Of a stretch of 28,206 nucleotides of DNA, positions 1 to 7,936 are shown in pieces. A model generated the notes under the pieces. That model was not told where the DNA came from. It was given only the letters and a program-made list of their open reading frames with translations, and ran no database searches. Numbering within the stretch: the stretch's first letter is position 1; each line of letters starts with the position of its first letter. A program made the translations under genes and the position numbers. Source of the stretch: Planctomycetota bacterium (GTDB taxonomy: Bacteria > Planctomycetota > Phycisphaerae > Sedimentisphaerales > Anaerohalosphaeraceae); NCBI GenBank assembly GCA_030637065.1, contig DAOVVQ010000012.1, forward strand, positions 1-28,206. Reading direction: 5' to 3'.

Positions 1-2684
1 GGGCCGATGGCGATTATGACGTCGGCATTCTTAAGTCCCCACTTTGCCTGAGTCGAGCCGGGGGTGATGCCGGAGATGTAGATGCCGTAGTCCTGTCCGC
101 CGGAAGCGTCGATCAGGTCGCCGTCGTCGGCCAGGTTGCAGACATTGATGCCATGCCAGACCTCGGTTTTGGCCTTGGTGGGGACATGATGAGCCGTTTC
201 GATCTTCGGCTCGATCCATTTGCCGGCTTGCAGGCATTTGTACCATGACGGCCTCCACATTTGGTCAACCTTTGTAAATGTTGCCTTTGCCTCGAAGCCG
301 ATGGCTTGGCTGGCATTGAATGTCTGGGCCCGGAGGGTGGTCGTTTTGGTTAGTTTGAGCGGCGAGCGGTAGCGTGGCGACGTCTCCGTCGGCCTTGAGC
401 CGTCCAGCGTATAATGCACCAGGCCCCGGCGTGCGTCGGGTTGCAGCTTTACGATCTTGCTGCCCTCGAATTCGCCGCCAAAGGGCACTATTGTCGTCAT
501 TTCGTGGCCGAAGCGGTCCATTGGGAAATTTTTAAAGCCTAATTTCAGTGCCGGTGAATCGCTCTTTACGCGGTAATCGCCGTTTGCCGGGTCGATGAAT
601 TTCGGGTCGCCCAGGACTGAGCCTTTGCCGTAGCCGAGTTTTCGCCACTGGTGCCAGCTTTCGACCGGTTGGCCCGATTTGTTCGAGGCGACGAACCGGT
701 TGGTGTTGACATTCCACCAGAGGTTGCCTGCGTGTCGCTTGCCCCAGGGATGGGGCGACATTGTCCCAGCCGCCTTTATCATCTCGCTGGTGGGGATGCC
801 GCTGCCTTCGGGTGCGCCTGCTACTACGGTGATATTTCTCTCGAAGGTGTCGCCGTTATCTTCGGGCCAGCAGTGCCAGCCCAAGGGGACCGCGCTTACG
901 TGAATGTTGTTATAGGCCTTGCGGAAGAAGCCGTCGCGGAGTTTGAGCGTCGAGCCGAGGCTGAGGTTGTTGTAGACGTGATAGTTCGAGCAGCCGTCGT
1001 CGAGGTCGATCGTCCAGTTGCCTGCGCTTATGGCGGGGCGAAGGTTGGCGATGCGGTTGTTGCGGATGTGGATGGTCTCTATCGAATCGAACATGACGAG
1101 ATCTTTTTCGAGGCCCGACCAGAACCGCTCGCGGCCCCAGCCGTTAAACGGGCCGTGCTCGCCGGTTTCCATTACCGTGTCCCAAATATCGCAGTGTTCG
1201 AGGATGTGGCCGCCCCAGGTCCCGTCATTGAAGGTGATGCCGGCCCGCGGAATGCCGTGAACGGTGCAGTGGGAGATCTTAATATTCAGGCTCTTGGAGA
1301 CAATGACAGCGGAGGTCTGCTTGCCGAATACGCCGATGTTGCGAAGTATGCTGTTGGAGACCGAGCAGTCCTTGGGGTAGTCGGGTGATTTCGGGCCGGG
1401 TGTCAGGTCGGTGATATCTTCGCCTTCGCGGCCCTGATCGGCCCATGTCATGAAATGGCGAACGGCGTCTGATGAGCCGACGAAACACACTGCGCTTTCG
1501 CCGACGTCTTCTATCAGACATCCGGCGATATCGATCCGGCGATTGTAGCCGTCGAGGAAGATCCCGCTGCCGCCGGTCTGCTCGATGAGGCAGTCGTCGA
1601 CGCGGCAATCTTCGGCCCCGAGAAAATAGACGGCTCCGCCGCGATGGATCGACCAGTCGCCGCGGCTTAAGTCCTCGTATTCGTCCATGAAGGTCGTTTG
1701 GGTCTGGGTCAGATGAAAGCCGCGGATGTTGATATGCCGGACGGGTTTTTTGCTCGTTCCGCTAAATTCGATCAGACGCTTTAAGGTCGCCATCTCGATC
1801 TTTGCAGTTTTGATATTGACACCTTTCGGCGGATAGAAGTACAGGAGGCTGTCTTGTTCGTCATAGAACCATTCGTGGGGGCTGCCGAGTTCCTCGAAGA
1901 TATTTTCAATGTAGTAGGGCGAGGAGTGGCCGCGTCCCTTGCCCGGCCCAGCCCGTCGTTGGCACTGCCAGCCGCCTTCGCCGAAGATTATCCGGCGCGT
2001 ATCGAAATCCACGTCCTTTATTCGGTACTGCATGTTGCCCCAGTTCCTGTCGTGGAAGCAGTGGAGCAAACCGGTCGAGGGGTTTTGCCATTTGCCGTTT
2101 TTGTCGTCGAGTTGGCCTGGTTTCCAGGTCATCTGCGTTAGATCGCCATCCTCGCAGGCTAAGTAGCCCGTGCCGCTCCGGAGCGGGTTAGCGAAATCCC
2201 AGTCGGGGAACCGGGCCCGGACCATGCGTTTGTCGTTACAGAAGAGTTGGTCGCCGACCCTGCCTTCGATGGGCGTCCCTGCGAGCGAACAGACGTATAT
2301 GCCGTTTTTGTAGGGTTTCCATTTGGCGTTTATCGGCTGGCTGCCTTTTAGTGTTACCGTTTCGCCGGGGTAGGCTGCATAGGTGATCTCGGCGCCTTCG
2401 GTGCCGGAATCCTGCGGCTTGAAGGTGAGCGGTGCATCGAGATGATACTCTCCGCCGCGGACCCAGACGGTTGCGGGTCTGGAGCGAGTGCCTTGTTTTC
2501 TCAGTCGGTTTTGCGCAGCGGCGATCGTGGCTAAGGGTTTGGCCTTTGTTCCCGGATCGTTGTCATTGCCGGATGTGCTTACATAATACTCGACTGCGCC
2601 TGCGGAACCGGCGACAAAAAAGATAAATGCCATACCAAAGAAAAACAGTCGTGTTGCTGCCCTGTTCTTAATGCCAATATTCAT
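1..2684 (-). CDS. Secreted right-handed beta-helix protein with CHB_HEX_C and PDZ domains (3' end beyond window)
   Basis: The minus-strand frame is open from the ATG at 2684 to the left edge, about 894 codons, with no stop inside the window. Residues 1-31 form a signal peptide (hydrophobic core, Ala-Gly-Ala before Val-Glu-Tyr). The mature start (YYVSTSGND at about 33, then PGT and ATIAAAQ) is the usual entry of pectate-lyase-like parallel beta-helix enzymes, and a helix-like body runs to about residue 690. A conserved-looking block ETGEHGPFNGWGRERFW lies at about 506-522. Residues about 748-798 (YTLDGSRPTE) are a chitobiase/hexosaminidase C-terminal-type domain. The last part (from about 841, with ISGITPGS and GLKNADVIIAIG) is the front of a PDZ domain. 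The layout recalls GH141-like beta-helix enzymes, some of which act on fucose; that assignment is inference. A putative SD (AAGGA, 2695-2699) precedes the start. The neighbouring sulfatases and GH95 support a role in sulfated-glycan breakdown outside the cytoplasm. Confidence 0.85.
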   Translation of the reverse strand, partial: MNIGIKNRAATRLFFFGMAFIFFVAGSAGAVEYYVSTSGNDNDPGTKAKPLATIAAAQNRLRKQGTRSRPATVWVRGGEYHLDAPLTFKPQDSGTEGAEITYAAYPGETVTLKGSQPINAKWKPYKNGIYVCSLAGTPIEGRVGDQLFCNDKRMVRARFPDWDFANPLRSGTGYLACEDGDLTQMTWKPGQLDDKNGKWQNPSTGLLHCFHDRNWGNMQYRIKDVDFDTRRIIFGEGGWQCQRRAGPGKGRGHSSPYYIENIFEELGSPHEWFYDEQDSLLYFYPPKGVNIKTAKIEMATLKRLIEFSGTSKKPVRHINIRGFHLTQTQTTFMDEYEDLSRGDWSIHRGGAVYFLGAEDCRVDDCLIEQTGGSGIFLDGYNRRIDIAGCLIEDVGESAVCFVGSSDAVRHFMTWADQGREGEDITDLTPGPKSPDYPKDCSVSNSILRNIGVFGKQTSAVIVSKSLNIKISHCTVHGIPRAGITFNDGTWGGHILEHCDIWDTVMETGEHGPFNGWGRERFWSGLEKDLVMFDSIETIHIRNNRIANLRPAISAGNWTIDLDDGCSNYHVYNNLSLGSTLKLRDGFFRKAYNNIHVSAVPLGWHCWPEDNGDTFERNITVVAGAPEGSGIPTSEMIKAAGTMSPHPWGKRHAGNLWWNVNTNRFVASNKSGQPVESWHQWRKLGYGKGSVLGDPKFIDPANGDYRVKSDSPALKLGFKNFPMDRFGHEMTTIVPFGGEFEGSKIVKLQPDARRGLVHYTLDGSRPTETSPRYRSPLKLTKTTTLRAQTFNASQAIGFEAKATFTKVDQMWRPSWYKCLQAGKWIEPKIETAHHVPTKAKTEVWHGINVCNLADDGDLIDASGGQDYGIYISGITPGSTQAKWGLKNADVIIAIG

Positions 2685-2715
2685 CTGATTAAAGTCCTTA
2701 GTATAGGAATTTGTA

Positions 2716-2792
2716 TTTTTAGACAGGATTTACAGGATAAAACAGGATGGATTCAAAAGAATCCTGTTAATCCTGTTATCTTGTCTAAAAAA
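2716..2792. repeat. Dispersed palindromic repeat, copy 1
   Basis: Left arm 2716-2748 and right arm 2761-2792 are near-perfect inverted copies with a loop of about 12 nt and two single-base indels. The left arm contains the heptamer ACAGGAT three times at a 10-nt period. A 31-nt stretch (2718-2748) is identical to 11897-11927 in copy 2. It lies 31 nt upstream of the beta-helix gene start and downstream of the first sulfatase. A possible -10 (TATACT, minus strand 2705-2700) places the outer arm where a -35 would be. Confidence 0.85.
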
Positions 2793-2795
2793 GTC

Positions 2796-2839
2796 CCGCC
2801 GACCTGTCTCGCCGTAGCCTTGGCGAAGGTGGAAGGCGG
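2796..2839. repeat. Imperfect stem-loop in the 3' flank of the sulfatase gene
   Basis: Nested pairs are visible: CCGCC (2796-2800) with GGCGG (2835-2839), ACCT (2802-2805) with AGGT (2827-2830), and CGCC (2810-2813) with GGCG (2822-2825). It lies 29 nt past the stop of the minus-strand sulfatase. There is no T tract, so it looks more like a REP-type or mRNA-stabilising hairpin than a classical terminator. Confidence 0.5.
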
Positions 2840-2868
2840 CTAAATATAATCTTTCTTGTCTTAAGTTT

Positions 2869-4326
2869 CTATGTAAAACTGTTGCTTGTATCGCCGATTT
2901 GTTTTTGCCACTGCTTTAGTTGGGACCGCATTTGTTTGACTTTTTTTGTGTAGGCTGGGTCGGTGGCGAGGTCGTTTCGTTCGTCGCGATCATTTTGCAG
3001 GTCGAATAGCTGTGTTGTTCGTTTTCCCTTTACGGCATATTCGATCAGTTTATAGCGGTCGTCGCGAAACGCCCGTTGTATATCGCGGTATGCAAAGCCT
3101 AACGATCTATAGACATCTTTGCCGTCTCGGCGGAGGATGTCGGCGAGGCTTTTGCTCTCTATGGAATCGGGGACGCTCAGGCCGGAAAGCCCGCAGAGTG
3201 TGGGGAAGACATCGTGGAGGTAGCACAGGGCATCGCTTGTCCGGTTCTTGTCGATGCCCGGCCCGCGGAAGATCAGCGGCACGCCGATGCTGTGCTCGTA
3301 GAGATTCTGCTTACCCATGAGGCCGTGCCTGCCGACAGCTAAGCCGTTATCGCCGGCAAAGACGACGATCGTGTCGCCGGATGGGTTGGTTTCCTCGAGT
3401 GTTTTCAGTACGCGACCGATCTGGGCGTCGAGGTGCGTTATCATGGCGTAATAATCGGCGAGGTGCCCGCGGATCTCGCCTTTGGTCCGTGGCCACTTGG
3501 CCAATTTTTCGTCCCGGCCCTTCATGTCGCCATTTTCGAAGGGGTGATTGGGGGCGAAACTCTTCGGGACGGGCAGCTTTTCGGCGTCGTAGAGCCTGCG
3601 GTATTTTGCGGGCATCTCGCGCGGATCGTGCGGGGCGGTGTACGAAACGAACATGAAAAACGGGTCATCGTCTTTATAGTCCCGCAGGAAGCTGATGGCT
3701 GCATCGCTGAATACTTCGCTGGAATGCTTGCCCCTGGGTAACTGATCGACGTTTTTGCGATGCTCTTTCATGTCATCGGGGTTCGGGTAATTGCCGTCGG
3801 GGTCGTGATCTACCAGCGGCAATCGGTAATGGTCGCCCATACCGCTAAAGAATATGCTGCCTCCGTGGGTAAAGCCTTTGGCGAATAGCGGCGCTCCGCT
3901 GTGCCACTTACCGGTTCCGAACGTGGCGTAGCCTTTTTTCCTCAACAATTCCGGCAGCGTAATATACGGGCACTTGCCCTCATCGGGCCTTGGCACCGTC
4001 CAGGGGGCTGTTATCGACTGGGGCAGGCGGAAAAAGCTGCGTCCGGTCATCAGCATTGCCCGGCTTGGCGCACAGACGGCGCTCGATGAGGCGCCGAAGA
4101 TGTAGGCGTTGGTAAAAGCGGTGCCATCCCGGACAAGTGAGTCGATGTTCGGGGTAATGATGTCCCTGTTTCCGAGTGCCGCGATGGTGTCGAACCGCTG
4201 GTCGTCGGTCAGGATGAGCAGGATGTTGGGCCTTTTGGCGGATTTTTGGCCGAAAGTTGCGGCTGACGATGCCAAAATGCCGCCCGCGACGGCACTTAGA
4301 GCCTGCATAAATCTGCGACGATCCAA
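2869..4326 (-). CDS. Tat-exported type I (S1) sulfatase, CAPSR core
   Basis: A 485-residue sulfatase that hydrolyses sulfate esters after conversion of a cysteine to formylglycine. An N-terminal twin-arginine-like signal (DRRRFMQ, then an Ala/Gly-rich stretch to about residue 27) indicates export. The family core is clear: metal-binding DD at 41-42, CAPSR with C85 as the formylglycine site followed by MLMTGR, GTGKWHSG, SYTAPHDP and FAGDNG. The stretch IFFSGMGDHYRLP resembles, from memory, the S1_17 group; the substrate is not provable from sequence. The start is TTG: GGGAGG (4333-4338) lies 6 nt upstream, and the next ATG would remove the twin-arginine motif. It diverges from the plus-strand sulfatase operon and precedes the beta-helix gene on the same strand with a 184-bp gap. 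No maturase is encoded in the window. Confidence 0.96.
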   Translation of the reverse strand: MDRRRFMQALSAVAGGILASSAATFGQKSAKRPNILLILTDDQRFDTIAALGNRDIITPNIDSLVRDGTAFTNAYIFGASSSAVCAPSRAMLMTGRSFFRLPQSITAPWTVPRPDEGKCPYITLPELLRKKGYATFGTGKWHSGAPLFAKGFTHGGSIFFSGMGDHYRLPLVDHDPDGNYPNPDDMKEHRKNVDQLPRGKHSSEVFSDAAISFLRDYKDDDPFFMFVSYTAPHDPREMPAKYRRLYDAEKLPVPKSFAPNHPFENGDMKGRDEKLAKWPRTKGEIRGHLADYYAMITHLDAQIGRVLKTLEETNPSGDTIVVFAGDNGLAVGRHGLMGKQNLYEHSIGVPLIFRGPGIDKNRTSDALCYLHDVFPTLCGLSGLSVPDSIESKSLADILRRDGKDVYRSLGFAYRDIQRAFRDDRYKLIEYAVKGKRTTQLFDLQNDRDERNDLATDPAYTKKVKQMRSQLKQWQKQIGDTSNSFT

Positions 4327-4737
4327 AATAAGCCTCCCGCGTCTTTTCGACGCCTTCTAAAAGGGGAAAAACAAATACAAGACCTTTTAACGGACAATCC
4401 CGGCCTGCTAACAGGCAAACCGGCTTGGTCCTGCACCTTTACTGCAATATAATAACACTTTCCTCCGTCTTTTGAAACGGCGGAGTCTACTCTTTTATTG
4501 CGTCCATCGGGCAACTTCACGCTTCCATTTGCAGGCGATTTGGGCTAAAATCGCCGGTCTTGAGGTTGATGAGCGGAAAGGGATGCTAAACTGAATTAGC
4601 CAAATGCAAAAAAACAGGAATCCGCCGTTGGCGGATGCCATTTCATGCTGGATTCCAGCTTTCGCTGGAATGACAGTACGTATGTGATACCTTGCTAAAG
4701 TGTTGAAAAATTAACATTTTTTTTGTGGGAGGAAGTA
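4327..4737. promoter_or_regulatory. Divergent intergenic region with six hairpins between two sulfatase genes
   Basis: There is no gene here; it must carry the promoters for both divergent sulfatase transcripts. Inverted repeats visible by eye: GCGTC/GACGC (4339-4353, touching the SD of the minus-strand sulfatase); GCCTG/CAGGC (4403-4416); CTCCG/CGGAG (4463-4485); an 8-bp perfect stem GGCGATTT/AAATCGCC (4534-4555); ATCCGCC/GGCGGAT with loop GTT (4620-4636); and ATTCCAGC/GCTGGAAT with loop TTTC (4652-4671). The last two resemble dispersed REP-type elements. No convincing -35/-10 pair was found in either direction. Confidence 0.55.
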
Positions 4738-6144
4738 ATGGTTAATATGCAACGGCGTCGGTTTTTGAAATTTATTGGGCTTGGTGCGGTTGCGGCTGCG
4801 GTTCCTGAATCTTTGTTGGCTGCGAAGAAGGGGGCTGGGAGGCCCAATATTGTCGTCATCGTATCCGACGATCAGGGATATGCCGATGTCAGCTATAACC
4901 GGCACCACCCCGAGGAGGTTTCCACGCCTAATATCGACGCCCTTGCCAAGAGCGGTATCGTTCTTACGCAGGGCTATACGACCGGGCACGTCTGCTCGCC
5001 GACGCGGGCGGGGCTTATGACGGGCCGGTATCAGCAGCGTTTCGGCATCTACACAGCCGGCGCAGGCGGGTCGGGAGTGCCGCTTGACGAGGTAATGTTC
5101 CCCGAGTACCTCAAGAAGGCCGGCTATACATCGGGTGTTTTCGGCAAATGGCACCTTGGCCTGGAGCCGCCGTACAATCCGATCAATCGCGGCTTTGACG
5201 AGTTTTACGGCTTTATGGGTCGCGGGGCACACGACTATTTTGATCTGACCATTGGCAACGAGAATTTCGGCTCGCCGATCTATCGCAACTTAGAGCCCAT
5301 CGACGACAAGGGCTATCTGACAAACCGGATCACGGAAGAGGCGGTGTCGTTTATCAAACGCAGCAAGGACAAACCCTTCTTCGCGTATGTCGCCTATAAC
5401 GCCGTCCACAGTCCGGCGCAGGCCCCGGCTGAGGATGTCGCTAAATTCGATACCGGTGATGAGATACGCGATACCCTGATGGCGATGCTGATACACCTCG
5501 ACGATGGTGTGGGAGAGATCGTCGATGCGCTGAAGGCGGCTGGGGTGTATGACAATACGCTGGTGTTTTATCTGAGCGATAACGGCGGGTCGGGGGTTAT
5601 GCACGCAAACAACGCTCCGCTTCGGGGCTTTAAGCAGCAGGACTACGAAGGGGGCGTTCATGTGCCCTTTATCGTGTCGTGGCCGGGGCGGCTAAAGAGC
5701 AGGGGCAAGTGTTCGGTCCCGGTCGTTTCGTTCGATATACTGCCGACGGCCCTTGCAGCGGCGGGCGGGCCGATGCCTAAAAAGGGAACCTTTGACGGCA
5801 AGAATATTCTGCCTGCTCTGGAGGGCAAGGCTAACAAACTGCACGATTATATCTGCTGGAACTCCGGCGACGGCAAATGGGCCATCCGGCAGGGCGACTG
5901 GAAGATCGTCGGGCAAAAGGGGCTCGTTGAACTGTTCAATCTCAAGAACGACCTTGGCGAGACGACGGACCTGGCAGCCAAGAACCCGGAAACGGTTCAG
6001 AGGCTTACGAAGGTCTATAACAAATGGTTAGATGAAATGGGCGAACCCCTTGGCGGTGCTTTTAAGAGGTGGGATCCGAAAATGGACGAAAGGCTGAAAC
6101 AGCAGCGTCAAAACAAGGCCGACCGGCAGAAGAATAAAGGCTAA
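4738..6144 (+). CDS. Tat-exported type I (S1) sulfatase, CSPTR core
   Basis: A 468-residue exported sulfatase, first gene of the plus-strand operon. Start: GGAGG (4728-4732) lies 5 nt before the ATG at 4738; an in-frame TTG at 4723 would lie upstream of this ribosome site and is rejected. The N-terminus (QRRRFLKFIG, then an Ala-rich stretch) is a twin-arginine signal. Family marks: SDDQGYAD metal site, CSPTR with the formylglycine cysteine at residue 86 followed by AGLMTGR, FGKWHLG, YNAVHSP and LSDNGG. Threonine at the fourth core position is a frequent variant in planctomycete sulfatases. The C-terminus is a Lys/Arg/Gln-rich polar tail. It is closest in style to arylsulfatase/GalNAc-6-sulfatase-like enzymes; the true substrate is probably a sulfated fucan, by context. 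The next gene starts 14 nt after its stop. Confidence 0.96.
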   Translation: MVNMQRRRFLKFIGLGAVAAAVPESLLAAKKGAGRPNIVVIVSDDQGYADVSYNRHHPEEVSTPNIDALAKSGIVLTQGYTTGHVCSPTRAGLMTGRYQQRFGIYTAGAGGSGVPLDEVMFPEYLKKAGYTSGVFGKWHLGLEPPYNPINRGFDEFYGFMGRGAHDYFDLTIGNENFGSPIYRNLEPIDDKGYLTNRITEEAVSFIKRSKDKPFFAYVAYNAVHSPAQAPAEDVAKFDTGDEIRDTLMAMLIHLDDGVGEIVDALKAAGVYDNTLVFYLSDNGGSGVMHANNAPLRGFKQQDYEGGVHVPFIVSWPGRLKSRGKCSVPVVSFDILPTALAAAGGPMPKKGTFDGKNILPALEGKANKLHDYICWNSGDGKWAIRQGDWKIVGQKGLVELFNLKNDLGETTDLAAKNPETVQRLTKVYNKWLDEMGEPLGGAFKRWDPKMDERLKQQRQNKADRQKNKG

Positions 6145-6158
6145 TGAAGGAGATGGAA

Positions 6159-7934
6159 ATGAACGGCATCAGCAGACGGGATTTTATGAAGACTATGGCG
6201 GTTGCGGCCACGGCTGCGGCAGCATCAATGGCCATGCCGGGCATCGCAGCAGGTGCAAAGGCTAAAAAGGGCAAGCGACCGAATATCGTCATGTTCATAA
6301 CCGACGATCAGGACAAGTATTCGATCGGGGCGTTCGGCGGCGATGCGTATACGCCCAATCTTGACCGGATGGCGAAGGAGGGCATGAAGTTCAACCATGC
6401 CTACGTCAGCTCCACGGTGTGTACGCCATCGCGATATTCGTTCCTCACCGGTCGCTATGCGGGGCGGTCCTATAGCAAGATGTATCACGCGGCCTGTCCG
6501 CCGGGCAAGCAGGGCTATCCATCGTTTAACGTCGAGATGGAAGAGGACAATATGAACGTCGGCAATATCCTTCGCCAGAGTGGTTATGTCACGGGATATG
6601 CGGGCAAGTTTCATGTCGGGCCGGAGATGAAGCGCGCCGAAGAATACGAAAAGTATGGCCTGAAGTATATCGACCGCGAGATGCCGGAAGGGGAGGCTGC
6701 CAGCGAAGCCTTTAAGTATAACGAGCTGTGGTACCGGCAGTATCTTATGGGTCGCGGCTTTTCGTGGGCGAAGAATATTTACTGGGGCAACCTGCAGAAC
6801 CCGTACAATCACCACAACGCCGAATGGACGATAGACGCGGCGCTCGAGTTCATCGAGGACAACAAGGACGGGCCGTTTTACCTGCACTACTGCACGACGC
6901 TGGTCCACGGGCCGGATAAGTCGTGGCTCGACTCGATGGGCCACCCGATGGTTTCCGGTGAAGGGATGCTCGATGAGCTGCCCGATGTCATGACGGACCG
7001 CAAGGAGATTCTCAGGCAGCTTAAAGACCGGGGCTTAAATGCCGAAGAGGGCCACGCCGGGTATACATGGACCGATGACAGTATCGGGGCCGTTCTTAAC
7101 AAGCTCGACGAGTTGGGTATTGCCGATAATACGCTCGTGGTCTTTATCGCCGATCACGGCTCGAAGATGAAGGGCACGCTCTTTAATGTCGACGGCATAA
7201 ATGTGCCGTGCATTATGCGGTGGCCCGACGGCATCAAGGCAAACAGCGAGTGCGACGAACTGATCCAGAATATTGATTTTGCGGCGACGTTTTTCGATCT
7301 TGCCGGCGCAAAGGTTCCCAAAGATTACATCATGGACGGTACGAGCCTAAAGGGGCTCTTTGGCGGCGGAAGGCCGGCGGATTGGCGCGACCATCTCTAT
7401 TTTGAAATGGGCTCGGGCAGGGCGATCTGCACGAAGGATTACAAGTATATCGCCCTACGATATACCCAGGAGCAGATCGATGAGATAAAGACCTGTCCGC
7501 CGGAGCAGTTGCCGCAAAAAATGGCCTACATCGGACGATTGGGGATCGGTGTACGCGGGGCGATTAATCCGAACTTCTTCGATGCCGACCAGCTCTATTA
7601 TACGAGCAGCGACGCAAAGGAACTAAAGAACCTGGCGGACAACCCGGAATATCGCCGCCAACTCGCGTCGATGCGAAAGATGCTCACCGATGACCTTAAG
7701 GTTTTTGATCGACCGTTCGGCGAGTTTGTGCCCGGCGGCAATGCGGCAAATCCGGGTTCCATCGATCCGCAGATCGAGCTTATCAAGCGAATAAAGATAC
7801 AGGGCAAGGAAGTGACCCTTCCCGACGACCTTGCCGGGAAAAAGCAGCTTGACCCAAAGCAACTCAAGGCCCAGGACAGGGCGAAACGGCGGGAGAATAA
7901 CAGAAACCAGAATACCAATCAGACAGGGAGATAA
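6159..7934 (+). CDS. Tat-exported type I (S1) sulfatase, CTPSR core
   Basis: A 591-residue sulfatase, second in the operon. An ATG at 6144 overlaps the previous stop, but AAGGAG at 6147-6152 lies 6 nt before the ATG at 6159, so 6159 is chosen; the longer start would add only five residues. The N-terminus (SRRDFMKTM, then Ala-rich to about residue 35) is a textbook twin-arginine signal. Core marks: ITDDQD metal site, CTPSR with the formylglycine cysteine at residue 88 followed by YSFLTGR, AGKFHVG, TTLVHGP and FIADHG, the last with Asp-His instead of Asp-Asn. It is about 100 residues longer than its neighbours, with extra sequence between the core and the C-terminal subdomain and a polar Lys/Arg/Asn/Gln-rich end. 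It stands 2 nt before the next sulfatase, so the two are very likely co-transcribed. The substrate is inferred only from context. Confidence 0.95.
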   Translation: MNGISRRDFMKTMAVAATAAAASMAMPGIAAGAKAKKGKRPNIVMFITDDQDKYSIGAFGGDAYTPNLDRMAKEGMKFNHAYVSSTVCTPSRYSFLTGRYAGRSYSKMYHAACPPGKQGYPSFNVEMEEDNMNVGNILRQSGYVTGYAGKFHVGPEMKRAEEYEKYGLKYIDREMPEGEAASEAFKYNELWYRQYLMGRGFSWAKNIYWGNLQNPYNHHNAEWTIDAALEFIEDNKDGPFYLHYCTTLVHGPDKSWLDSMGHPMVSGEGMLDELPDVMTDRKEILRQLKDRGLNAEEGHAGYTWTDDSIGAVLNKLDELGIADNTLVVFIADHGSKMKGTLFNVDGINVPCIMRWPDGIKANSECDELIQNIDFAATFFDLAGAKVPKDYIMDGTSLKGLFGGGRPADWRDHLYFEMGSGRAICTKDYKYIALRYTQEQIDEIKTCPPEQLPQKMAYIGRLGIGVRGAINPNFFDADQLYYTSSDAKELKNLADNPEYRRQLASMRKMLTDDLKVFDRPFGEFVPGGNAANPGSIDPQIELIKRIKIQGKEVTLPDDLAGKKQLDPKQLKAQDRAKRRENNRNQNTNQTGR

Positions 7935-7936
7935 AA

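Noticed and set aside
651..1388. Plus-strand open frame of 245 codons
   Set aside because: It is a shadow of the beta-helix gene, whose opposite frame has a signal peptide, recognisable domains and no stop over 894 codons.
4711..5232. Minus-strand open frame of 173 codons across the start of the CSPTR sulfatase
   Set aside because: It overlaps the conserved sulfatase core on the other strand and shows no motif.
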